This document shows, one piece after another, positions 1 through 11,500 of a stretch of DNA of 64,000 nt; positions within the stretch are counted from its first letter, which is position 1; each line of letters starts with the position of its first letter. The notes under the pieces are model-generated. The model ran no database searches. It was not told the origin of the DNA and worked only from the letters and a program-made list of their open reading frames with translations. The translations under genes and the position numbers were made by a program. This DNA is from Strongylocentrotus droebachiensis (lineage: Eukaryota; Echinodermata; Echinoidea; Camarodonta; Strongylocentrotidae): assembly GCA_035222895.1 (NCBI GenBank), contig JAVYIG010000643.1, positions 124,001-188,000 of the forward strand, in the 5' to 3' direction.

Positions 1-1
1 A

Positions 2-1401
2 CTGAGACCACTCCCTGTACAAGTCAGAGTAGGACAGGTAAGTCCGTAAAAGCTCTTCTTTTCACAAATTATGCGAATCACATGGTATTAACTTCAATCT
101 TGAATATCTTCTTACCATGGAAAGTTGGAAACATACAAAGAATACCTAGTTATTCAATTCTATTCAATTGTTTTTAAAATTCATTTCAAGTAAAAGTGAA
201 ATACATCCATGTTTACAAATAGATACATACTATACATTATAATTTAGCATAGATAATGATATACATTTTAAATAAATTCCTTAGATTTAAAAAGAATAAA
301 AAGAAAAGAATATGGGAGAAGTTAAAGAAAAGCCATAGGGCCTTGTATGAGCCATGTCCTCCACTGGGTACCAGTAGGAACCATTTCCTTGAAAGCTGTG
401 AACACTAAATGACACCGTGAGCTTAGCTAGAGACGGGTAATATGCCTGTGAAAAGCACCTTGGGTTGTGGATATGTAAGCTATAAAAATATACAATATTT
501 TGTTATCGTCATGCCGCTGGTTGAAGGTTGTAAGCCAACATGCATGATATGAAGCAATTTTTTGGATAACTCACTTCTAAGATTTAGACTGCGATGTACA
601 TGTTATACCATGTAATGTTTGTGTGGCCTATCTTTCTACTATTCATTCTAAATAAATAGAATTTCAATTTCAGTGAATTCAACTAAAACCTTTGTTTTTA
701 TTTCTTTTTTCTTAGTCTGTAGATGTGGTGGGCCAGGCAGGCAAGCCCAAGACCATCACAGGATTCCAGACGCACACCACACCGGTCCTGCTAGCATATG
801 GAGAGAAAGCTGAGCTCGCTACGGATGAATGTATCCTTTACCAATCAGTAACAAATTGGCAATTTTACATCACATGGCTTGTTGCTAGTACTTTTATGCC
901 TCCGCTACAAAGTAGCTGGAAGCATTATGTTTTCTGGTTGTCCGCCCGTACGTCCCGTTCTCATGATCACATTATCTTATTGATTGATTACCGCCAAACT
1001 TGGGTCATTGGTTTTACCATAGATTGTAGTGTTATAAAAACCGTTAAGGGAAAATGATTTTTGAAATTTTGAATAATTCCAATCATAAATATCTTGATAA
1101 TAAGACGGGTGACCGGCTTATAAAAGTCATGGGATTCCTGACTGACCTAAAGGTTTATAATCCATGATTTTGATTCTGATAGAATAGAATCTGAGGCAAA
1201 GATACCCAATCTCTTTAAAAGGACCATATTGCCCTCGTCTTATGACTCAGGGCGACACGATTATGTTGCGTGCAATATATTCAAAGCCATCCATTACTGC
1301 AGACAATTTCCTTAACCCTCTATACCTCTACAGATCTTCCTGGCACACCTATCATGGAGGGATTTGTCATCTTGAAGAAGAACCCCGATTTTGAGCAATG
1401 A
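2..1401 (+). CDS. PSMD2: PSMD2 (26S proteasome non-ATPase regulatory subunit 2 / Rpn1), C-terminal exons, 5' partial
   Basis: Three exons are visible: 2-37 (phase-0 end, donor gtaagt), 716-830 (ends phase 1) and 1334-1401 (stop TGA 1399-1401). Together they encode about 72 residues running [12 protein letters not shown], then [20 protein letters not shown] and [13 protein letters not shown], and finally [18 protein letters not shown] recognise this as the conserved extreme C terminus of PSMD2/Rpn1, whose vertebrate form ends in a closely similar EGFVILRKNP segment. Rpn1 is the large base subunit of the 19S regulatory particle; its toroidal repeat region docks ubiquitin, ubiquitin-like shuttle factors and Ubp6/USP14. 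The part here is the C-terminal beta-rich tail, so the toroid and all upstream exons lie left of the window. The second intron here has U12-type signals. Identity is very likely; exon edges follow from phase and consensus. Confidence 0.95.
831..1333 (+). other. U12-type (minor spliceosome) intron in PSMD2
   Basis: The donor after base 830 reads GTATCCTTT, the canonical U12-type 5' splice site. The sequence TTCCTTAAC at 1308-1316 is an exact U12 branch-point consensus, with its branch adenosine about 18 nt before the AG at 1332-1333. The intron interrupts a codon after its first base (phase 1), as is common for U12 introns. A 180-bp piece inside (about 1000-1145) is a dispersed repeat also found at 19975-20130. 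Confidence 0.88.
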
Positions 1402-1408
1402 TTCCAGC

Positions 1409-1470
1409 CAGGGTCTACAGTCGTTAGCAACCAGATCCAGGGTCTACCGTCGTAAGCAACCAGATCCAAG
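1409..1470 (+). repeat. Two-copy direct repeat in the PSMD2 3'UTR
   Basis: The segment beginning cagggtctac, followed by gtcgt, a variable base and agcaaccagatc, occurs twice head to tail at about 1410-1438 and 1439-1468. The two copies differ at two positions. It lies directly after the PSMD2 stop, so it would be transcribed in the 3'UTR. Confidence 0.8.
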
Positions 1471-1575
1471 GACCCTGACCTTGAGAGCAGGGTTCATACT
1501 TAAACACCCAGGGGCCATATTCTAAAAACATGTTTCTTTGAGGCCTTGTTCAGATATGACACTGTTAACTGCCAC

Positions 1576-1581
1576 AATAAA
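1576..1581 (+). other. Candidate polyadenylation signal of PSMD2
   Basis: AATAAA lies 175 nt after the PSMD2 stop codon. It is the first such hexamer in the 3' flank. More AT-rich matches follow at 1745-1770, so the true cleavage site is uncertain. Confidence 0.45.
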
Positions 1582-2103
1582 CATCCAAATGAATAGCAAC
1601 TGCGTTCAGCAAAAGACTTGCGCAAATAGGGGATAGAGCAACGTCGATCTGATGCTGCTCAGTGGCTGCCGGGCTCACGATCAATTGGGCAGAAAGAATT
1701 TCCATTTTCGGTTTAATAACATTTGGAGTGGACTTTAAATTATTAAAATAAAATAAAAATAAATAAATATTCACTGAGCTGTGTGTTATGAGATACAGAA
1801 ATATGATGCAAATTACACTTTAGTGTCATCATGAAATAACTACCGCCGTTTTGCTGTGTCATATTTGAACGAGGCCTTAATGTCAAGGAAAGTTATTCAC
1901 TGGTCATTACACCCTTTTGTTACAGTATATATTTGTATACTGTAGGTTTTGATTAAAAATACCTGGATTTTATTTGTTTTGCCTGAAGCGTTAATAACTT
2001 CACTGAGGACAATTCCAAAAGTTTTAGTTCTAACAATCAGGCAATTAAACAATCAACCAACCTTAGCATTTGACTCTTTAAATATGCAATGAATCAAATA
2101 CAC

Positions 2104-2365
2104 TGAAAACCTGTATATAAAGACCACCCAAAGGAGATGCTTATTTATGCAATTTTCATCCTGGCAATTGTAGTACAAAGGATAATAGCATGTGAATGAA
2201 ATGCTTCAAGAAAAGTGGTCTTCGAAGGCAAGTGGTCCTTATGTACAGGTTCCTAGAATACATGTTGCAATGTAAATCACTATTCAAGGAAGACACAATA
2301 TGTGGTTCTTATAGACAGGTGGTCTTTCTATACAGGTGGTTGCTAAAGAAGCTTTGACTGTATAT
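2104..2365 (+). repeat. Dispersed repeat, 'aaagaccaccca' family, copy 1
   Basis: It begins acctgtatataaagaccacc and ends gctttgactgtatatgg. The same start, middle (aagtggtc, tacaggttcct) and end recur at 58943-59135, and a fragment lies at 11632-11680. Short internal motifs such as gtggtct and caggtggt repeat within each copy. No coding capacity is seen; it is probably a non-autonomous element. Confidence 0.7.
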
Positions 2366-3361
2366 GGTTCGTAATTTCTTCATAAAATGCAGATTGTTCA
2401 AAATGTAAAAACTACATATGTGCATTGAATGGAAATTCAGGGCAATATCACAAACTATGTTCATTATAAACTGAGAAGTCATGAAGAAAGGGGAAAAGAA
2501 TTTCACCTTCAAATTCAAACATTTACCCTTCCCCTGCAGTCAGAGGGTTTGATCACCCACATTTTGTTTAGTATTTATTATGTTTCAACAACAAAAATAG
2601 GATTTTCTCTTTGGAATTCAAATATGGTCCCGTAATGTTTGCATTCAAATAAACCAGAGAAAGAGAATTTACAATTGTTAGTTTCATATGAAAGTTGTCT
2701 TACAAGTTACAACATGGTATTTGAACAATTATTGATACATGTCTGTAAAAACTTTCTGGCACCATAAGGTTTTTCAAAAAAACAGTTTCATGTGCATTGA
2801 CAAAACACATCCTGAAAAAAGGTCCTGTCTTGTATTAAACAATAACGATGTAGACATTCATAATTTATACTTCTCAAGACATATGACATGCCTGGATTAA
2901 ATTTTTTCTTTTTTTACTTTTCCGTTTTGTATATTACTACTTGTTTAATGAAAAAGCTGGTTGTTAGTGAAAGGTCCGCTTTCAAAGAAGACCAATTATA
3001 TAATTAATGTGTAGATATTGACTTGATGTAATGATGTATTTGTATTGTTGCATTCTAAATACATGTACGTTGTGTAGGCATGAACATTCAAACAGATTAA
3101 ATTGTTTTGTGTAAAGCACAAATGTTTATATGTATAATTATATCTTCATTTACTGGGTCACGAGTCGTGATAACAAAAGTAAATTTGACCAGACGTCTTG
3201 TGTTAAGTTGTAGGGATGGAATGTTTTGGGGTTACATGTAGGTCTACATTTTTTTAAAGCAGAGATTACCAATTTACAATAACATACAACACATGGGATT
3301 CTCTGCAGTAGAAACCTACTTAAAGGCAGGGTATTTTACTTACATCGCTACCACCTGATAA

Positions 3362-3640
3362 TACAAGGACTGAGAAGAAAGAAGAAAAGAGAGACAGGAT
3401 AGAGAGAGACGGACAGACAGAGAACGAGAGAGAGAGAGAGAGGGTGGGGGACAGAAAAACAGACAAAGAGAGAGAGAGAGAGAGGAGAGAAAGAGAGAAG
3501 AAAATGGGGAGGCGAAGAGAGAGAGACAAGAAGTTGGACAGGCAAAGAGAGAGAGAAGATGAATAGGCAAAGGAAGTGAGAGAGAGAAGAAGAAGAATGA
3601 CGGGCAAAGAGAGAGAGATAGAGCTCTATGAGAAAACATT
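3362..3640. repeat. (GA)n-rich purine tract
   Basis: About 280 bp are almost entirely purine on the + strand, with gagagaga blocks alternating with gaagaaga and gacagaca. Open frames on the minus strand here read as Ser/Leu-rich nonsense and are not genes. Confidence 0.9.
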
Positions 3641-4128
3641 GAAAGAATATAAAATGCATTTCAAAGAGGAAATGATTAAAAATGACAAGATAAGGAATGA
3701 TATTAATATGGAATGAATTTGTTTTATTTACATTTAAATAATAAAATAACATCAAATTTGATTCTGAGATAGGTCTGGAATACATTCACAATCTTGACAA
3801 CAAGAATTTGAAATAAAGCTCATTAAAATGTGTACAAACTCTCATTACAGACTGAGACTACATGAAAGACAATGTGGCAAAGCTAGAAAATAAAACTAAT
3901 GTATGATTAATATAATGTCTCAAAAACTGTAATGTAACACATGAAAGTGACACATAACAATACACAATTTCTAATCCTTGGGATACAAAGCAATAAATAA
4001 TGAATTTCCAAAGCTTTAACCTAGCTTCTCAAATAAGGCACTCGATCATTCAAGGAAATCTTTGGAAATGTGTACCAATAGACCATTTTCGACATGTAAC
4101 CAAATCTAATGCATACGTCTTTGTGAAG

Positions 4129-4245
4129 TGCCTCGATACAAAATTAATTCATTCATCTGTTACAAATAATTGTATTTCAATGGACAGAATGCGAACTGCA
4201 CACATTAGTTGCTGTCAGGTAGGACAAAAATTATGATTTGCCTAG
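4129..4245 (+). repeat. Dispersed repeat, 'gtaggacaaa' family, copy 1
   Basis: The shared skeleton is tgcctcgatacaaa, then tgtatttcaatgg, cagaatgcgaa, cacacatta and gtaggacaaaaattatg. The same skeleton recurs at 51507-51655 and 63826-63945. No coding potential is seen. Confidence 0.65.
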
Positions 4246-5145
4246 TAACAACACGTAATGCCTTTCAGTACAGTATTAATCCTTATGATATTATCGAGTC
4301 CCTCAGAGAGGACTTCAACCCTTCATTCCCCTGGTCACTATACACAAACTGTCTTAGCAGTCAGATACAAACTATCAACAATCGAATGCACAAACACACA
4401 ACTATATACATTGCAATCAAAGATCTACAAGCACCTTTAGCTATCGAAAGTGGTAGCTTTAAGACATATACAGGTATATCAAATGTATGGAGAACAAAAA
4501 CAAAATTTACTTCTATCCTAAAATAATTAATATTTTTATCTCAAACGAAAAATGGAGATAATCACCCAGTCTGCATAGATTTCTGATGTAGACTAACAAT
4601 TCAAAGCATAACTGTATTAAAAACAAAACAAAACAAGTAACGGAGCAACAAACATTGAAAGTGTAATAACCACCAAAACATGCTTTATTTTTTATTTGAA
4701 TTAAGGTTCCATTTAAGTATTTAATATCGGCTACAGTATTTCAGTTTATTCTATACAAATCAACACATTTGTTCCTTTCAATCAATTCTACATAAACTTA
4801 TCTAAACTACAAGAACAACTTGTGTAATAACAATAAATTTGCGATCATCACATCTAATCATTACTTATCATAACTTTCAAGTGATTACTCTTTACATACT
4901 TTGATCTATGTATTGAACATGAATTGATAATTTATTAAATAAGAAACACTTGGACGGACAATGGACTCATGGTACGGACGGAAATAATATGGTATACACT
5001 ATAAAAGATACTATAATTGTTGTGACCTACCATAACAATTCTCAACATGCAAGGTGTTTACAGGCCTAAGGATTATAAATACAAAGTTAATAACAATTTG
5101 AAAATGACAATGATAACATGAATGATTATGTCAAAGTCCATATCT

Positions 5146-5240
5146 ATCTGAAACTTTTCCTCACATTATGAATTATCTGCCTGGCATACATGTACATGTA
5201 CAGTACTAGTAATTGATATCACCCCTTGTGAATGCTCAGT
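5146..5240 (-). pseudogene. Degenerate duplicate of the consortin-like terminal coding exon
   Basis: About 85 bp repeat the end of the functional last exon 450 bp away (5588-5680). Read on the minus strand, the copy still ends YARQIIHNVRKSFR-stop, against YARQVIHNVRTSFR-stop in the gene. Upstream it has lost function: the Trp codon is TAG, an 11-nt insertion rich in tacatg shifts the frame, and another stop appears earlier. No acceptor is evident. It lies downstream of the gene's stop, so it may be transcribed in the 3'UTR. Confidence 0.8.
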
Positions 5241-5594
5241 TTCCCTGTTTATTATCATCTGCTATCTGATGTTGACTTTTTCTCTTTCTATCTTGTCTTC
5301 ACTGCTCTACCAACCTCCTCTACCTTTGGTCCTCTTCTACTCTCTCTAGCTCTCTCTCTCTCTCTCTTTCTCACTCTCTCTGTCGGCATCTCATCATACA
5401 AAACTGATTCCATGTAACCTAGTTACCCAACTAAAGCTGCTTTGAATATTATTTTATCATCACTGTAACTGTCTATGATTATGATTATTTCTTCTCGTAA
5501 TTAATTGATCTGTAAAGTTCCAACAGTGAAAAATGAATTTCCAAATTGATAATAAACGCTTAATTTCTATTTTTTCTTCAATTAATGTCCATAT

Positions 5595-8500
5595 CTATCT
5601 GAAACTTGTCCTGACATTATGAATCACTTGCCTGGCATACATATACCAGTAATTGATATCACCCCTTGTTTGTGCGCAGTATCCTGCCCTATTGTTGTTA
5701 TAGCAATAGATGGATGATATCACTATGACGATGAAAACGGTTGCTAGGAAGAAGATCAACATCAGAAGCACTGTCATAACCCAGTCATCTGGAAATGGAA
5801 ACGGAGATAAAGAATTGTTTCTTTTCTTATTACGGTATGTCTTATTTTTAAAAATGAAGCGAAAAATAAGAAGAAATGAGAGAAGTGAGGCATTAGATGA
5901 TCTACCTCTAGAAAAAAACAAAATACAACACAATATAACGGCACTAATGTCCTTTGGCAAGACATTGAATTACATTTGCCACACTCAACCCAGGTGACGT
6001 AAATGGGTACCTAGCTGGCAGGCATTTATTCCTTGAAAGGCTAGAGCGCCATAATGGCTGCCTTGCTAAAGCCAGGGTAATAATCGGGGCAGCGCCAGGA
6101 GCGTCACGATGTGACGGACATGTGCTTTATATAAGAAGCCACCATTCTTATTATTATGACAAAGAAAGAGAAAGAAAAAATTGTTTTTATTTTGTCTTAT
6201 GATTTTGTCTTTGAAAAAAAGAAAATCAAGAAGAATATGGAGAAATGTGATAAGCACAACATAAGATCAACCTATAAATATAAACAAATAAAGGTAGAAA
6301 AAGAAACAAATACAGGAGGAAAAAGAAAGAAGATTATTGGGGAATAAATCACTCACCACGTTCCTCTAATGGAGTTGGTTCTAATTCTCCATGATGTATC
6401 ATTTCCTCATTCGTCCTTTCATCAACACCATTCAACTCTTTGCTATTATTGTTGGTAAATCTATTTGTTGAAATACAAAAGAAATACAAAAGAAAAATAA
6501 CAACAAAAAAACAAAATTATGAAAATATGGAGATACAGATCTAATCATTCCTGTCCTTGCTACATAAGCGAGTGTCAAGAAATTATCTGGCTTGAAATCG
6601 AGGCCCGCATTTATAATGAGAAGAACAATAACTTGTGAATAATTGTGGCATGAATTTTGCATATGTAATCTAAAAAATGTTCAGGTGTATTTCACAGGCA
6701 TGTTTAAAAAGGTTTTATCCGGATGCCTGTGGTAGGACTATATCTTTGAGTGAATTCCTCATCACACTCACCTTTGTCTTAGCTCTGGTGCAGTGCTGTC
6801 AGGTGACATGGTGTCATGTGACCGCTCAGACTTCAATACCTCCTCCTCCTTCTCAAACTTCTGCATGGCATCTGTGGTTTACACACACAGAGAGAGAGAA
6901 AGAGAGAGAGAGAGGGGGGGGGGGGGAGAGGGGGAGAGAGCAGGAGAGGGAGAGAGGAAAAGAGAGAAGAGAGAAATAGACAGAGAGAGAGAGAGAATAA
7001 TAGAAATATCAAGTTATGCTACGTCTACTACATGTACTATACTGTTACTAACCAAAATAATGATGACGATGATGATGATGACTTGAATACAGTTATCTAT
7101 TATTTCTAACGATCAACAAAAACTTAATGACCATCAGTGTGTTATATTTTTTATTGTAATTCAAAAATAAGTAACACACAAATGAGCGTATGAGATGGGA
7201 TACCATTCTCACCTCAATAGAGTTACTTGCCTACATCATGACAGTGAGATTGAAAACATATCTTCTCACAATATACCAACTACCGGTAGTTAAACAAAGA
7301 TTAACATATACATGTATATGAGATGAGATACCATTCTCACTTCAATAGAGTTTCTTTCCAACATTAGAGTCAGATTGGATACATATCTTCTTACAATACA
7401 ATAAATAAATACACAAAAGTATCACGGGAGATGGGATACCATTCTTACATGTACCTGAATAGAGTTTCTTGCCCACATCAGCATAAATAACAGTGAAGAG
7501 ATCCAATGATGCTATGGTAACGGGATGTTCCTCTCCATACACAGTTTGATACATCTTGGTAGCTTTCCCACAGTAGTCTAGAGCAAGCTGCAACCTAAAA
7601 TAGAATAATAACAAATATTTAAAAACCATCAACCTTGATTCACATGTGCATGTGGACAGCACAAGGTCTCAAACTATTCTCGCTATCGCCAATATATTAA
7701 AAATACTCATTTGTTACATTCAGGGAGATGTGAGGAAAATCTCCCTGGTTCAAGACCTGTTTCAAATGCAAGTCGTTCCGGTCTATTTTGCAAGGCTGCG
7801 CTGTGCATGGTGGAGTTCATTGTGTGTTTGGATTTTATTTTCTGGCAGTTATCCCAGTGATTTATCATGATTTTCAAGTGATGTTTTAGATTTTGAACAG
7901 TCTTAGCTATACAACTTTGTGTAAAATATGCATTTCTTCATTTTCTTTGTGTGTTGAGGAACATACATGCAGGAAATAGAAGAAGAAAGAAGAGGATAAA
8001 TGAAGATGAATTAAAAGCAGACGACAAAAAGAAAAGGCTAGATAGTAAAATAGTCCCTCCAAAAGTAGAGTCTGAAAATGAAGAGAACAGAAGAAAATAA
8101 TGGAAATAGAATACATTGCATAAAAAGGAGGAGGAGAAGGAGAAGGGGATGAAGACAAAGAAGACAAAGAAGGAAAAAAAGAGAGATTATATGAAAAAGA
8201 AAGCAGGAGACAATGAAGAAGACTGATACAAAAAAGAGAAAAGAAACAGATACAGAAGATTTTTTTTTTTTTTTTTAAAGCAAATGAAGAAGAAAGAAGA
8301 CAAATAAGAAGAGGAACAAAGTAAAAAAAGAATTACAAAATTCCAATGAAAAACTTACTTTCCCTCCTTGAGGCACAGTCTAGCCAAGTTCTCAAACTCT
8401 TGACCTTTCTTAGCATCAGGTGAAAGGTCATCATCTAGGTCATCACTCTTATCATGGCTAGACTCCTCACCAGGCTCTCCATCGAGTTGTTCATCATGCT

Positions 8501-11500
8501 GATCCTCGCCATCCCCTTTGCTTGGCTTCCTCTCGGCTTTAGAGCCTGTGAGGATTAAACAGAATGCAGAAACTGACATATATCGGAAGAAGACATGAAA
8601 TACAGGACTCTTTCAAGGGCCATTTCTGAATCAAGAATCAAACATTTTAAACCATGCACATTTTCCCACGAAGGGTATAAAGGAATGCCTTTTGGTCATA
8701 GGATTTTTTTCTTTCTTTTTGCCCCAGCATCCTGGGGAACTGAGGTATACAAATGCGCTCTTAATACTGATTATATTTTAAAAGTGCTTTATGCTGTATA
8801 ACTTGTATTCATGATTGAGCGATTGCCAAATGAATAATAATAATACATTTTAAAGGGGGAGGGGAGAGGTCTTGGGGAAAGGAAACCTATCAGATTTGGT
8901 CTTACTAGAATATGAGGAAATGATGGCAGGAGAAGTACACAAAAAAATGGAGACTAAACTATAGGAGAAAGGCTAATAAAGATAGAGAGAGAGAGAGAGA
9001 AAGAGTGACTGACTTTTGTTTTTAAGTGGCCCAAACAATGTGGAGAGGTATAATTTCTAGCCTTTTAAACAAATTCTCTCTTCATTAGGACTTACCTGAG
9101 TCTTTCTGTACACTGACTATATCAATCAGAGCAGTTTCATAATACATCTTCTCAGCTTGGATGAAATACACAGCTTTCTCATCTGAACGAGCAGCCATTA
9201 AGGAAAAACACAAAACAATTATCCCCAGAGTGACAAAACAAAATGTTCCTGTCTATGGATACTTAAAATGTACCAATCACCAGTATATGTTTTGCTATTG
9301 ATGTATTTATAAAGGGATTCCATGTTGCTATACTGTATTCATAATATGAGCTTCAAAAATTACCTGTACAAAGAGATATTGCATTTTAAAGACGCTCTCA
9401 GTAAATGTTTTTTAAACGACTTGTACAGTAGACTTGTCAACACAGGCAGACAAGCTTGAATAGAATAGAGCCTGCGAGGAACAGAAGTCTGAGTTGGGTT
9501 CCATGAATACATTTATAGGTTATTCTTATCCCCTGGCCTCTATAGAATAGTCTATAAAAAAAAATTCCAAGTGTGAAACAAATACCTGCTACCTGCATAT
9601 ATGAATACTAATTCATCTGATAAGAAGATTTTTAGATTTTAGTATTAATTCTGATGTGTAAAATTTGGTATTAATCTCTTGAAGCTGCTGTTTCTCGAAT
9701 GAATATAATACAACAATATTCAGTTTTGTTTGGCGTGACTATGCTACAGTTCTTGGATGAAAGCCTTGCAGCCGATTCACCCCAGAGATGCCAAGTTCAA
9801 AGATCCGCAATGCGTGACATTTTCATTATTTGGCACGCGTGCGAGAGTATAACACACGTATAAGGTATAGCGTTTTTTTTAAATCTAACGTGCGCGTCGT
9901 GCGTGAGAGCGTTTTCAGACCCTCGAAATGTGTGATGTCACGCCTAATGCGTGACACTTGGTAGCTCTGCCACCCACCGCAGCCGGGCATTGGACATCTG
10001 ACATGTACCAGTCATTTAAATTGTGAAACAGTCTGCCAAGTGACATTAGAAACATGAATTAGCTTACTATATTTCAAAGGAGAATCAAGCAGCTCCTTTT
10101 AACAGGGATGAGACAGAGAAATTCCCAAAAAGGAGGAAGATTAAATGGGAGTCTGGTGGTTAAAGGTGGCGGCCACCCCTTTCCACAGAAAACTTTATTA
10201 TAAATTTACGTGCATTTAAATTTTACATTTGAGAAATATTTGTCACCCCATCTTGCTTTAAAGGGACTCTATAACATTGTTCAGATGAGAGAAAAATGCT
10301 GCTAAGGTAGTGAGGTAAATGCTCGATGTACAATTAATGATAATCTTAAAAGTAACTTTTTCTTCTTTCTTTTTCTTCGAAATTGGCGGAGAAATCTCAT
10401 CCCTGTTTTAACCACAGCTATTATGAAACTTAATGTTCCATGTCTGATATATTTTTTTTAATAAGACAAAACTGAACTATTTTTATCATTAGAAAGTGCA
10501 CAATATAAATACTTATCATTCTTATTAAAGCCTGCCTGTACTAGTTTGGCCAGGAGGGATTAGACCACCCTGCATGGTCACTGACAGGTGGTTATCTTAT
10601 CAAATCAGCTCTCAATTAACATAAGAAAAAGGGGACCAACGCTTTGACATTGTTTGCTATATAGAGGGAGCAAGTGGCTACAAGTAGTGCAGTGGGGCTT
10701 TTAAGACAAAACATGGTATTTATATCAAAAAGTGCACTTTTTAAGAATACTTATTATTCTTATTAAAGGATACATTCCTTGTGCTCAAAATAGATATCAG
10801 CCACGGCATGAAGACACCTTGGCAGCTCCTCAAACGTCGACCCCTCGGACAGCCCTGTGATGGCTCCAAGATAACACGCGAGGGCTCCCTCCGAATTACC
10901 TTCCTCTTGTCGTCTGGCGCCCTCACGGTAGAGATTCGACCTCTCAGGTCGCGTCAGGTAATGAAGCTCACGATCCAGCAGCGCTTGGATGTTATCTGAA
11001 TGAATTATGGGGAAAGAAGTTTTGTTTAGTTTTTATTTTCTGTATAACAATTCATACATACAATTTACAAATATAATAGAAATCAAGAATAAAAACGCCT
11101 GGAATGCTCTATTCAGAGCCATCATTAAAATGGCTCTGTTCTTCCTAGAGGTCCAGAATCATGATTGCAATAAATTAGTATCATTTTGGAAATTGCAATA
11201 AAAAATCTATAGCAAGACAAAAGTGACTACATGCATTCAAAGCAGCCGTCTTTGCTGGTTTTCTGAAGTTGAGTTCAATACACGGAGAGATTAAAAATAA
11301 TTATATAATATTGGCTGCCCTTGAGTGGTATATCAGTTACAATGTATATTTGCAAGCTGAATATAATATATCTGATATACCACAAAAGAAAGCCAACATC
11401 ATTATTATTTTACATTACAAATTTGAGCTACGTGCAATGAAATTTAAAGGATTGAAAAGATCAGTTTAGCAATCCATGGCAATTTTCCAATCCAAGAGTG

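Larger units (their letters stand above)
1582..5594. other. Intergenic region between convergent PSMD2 and the consortin-like gene
   Basis: I see no coding exon here with homology or coherent splice sites. The region holds a dispersed repeat (2104-2365), a long purine microsatellite (3362-3640), one copy of another dispersed family (4129-4245) and a damaged copy of the consortin-like last exon (5146-5240). The rest is AT-rich and unremarkable. Both flanking 3'UTRs must end within it. Confidence 0.6.

Noticed and set aside
3320-3785. Several minus-strand Ser/Leu-rich frames
   Set aside because: They are translations of a (GA)n purine tract with no homology or splice context.
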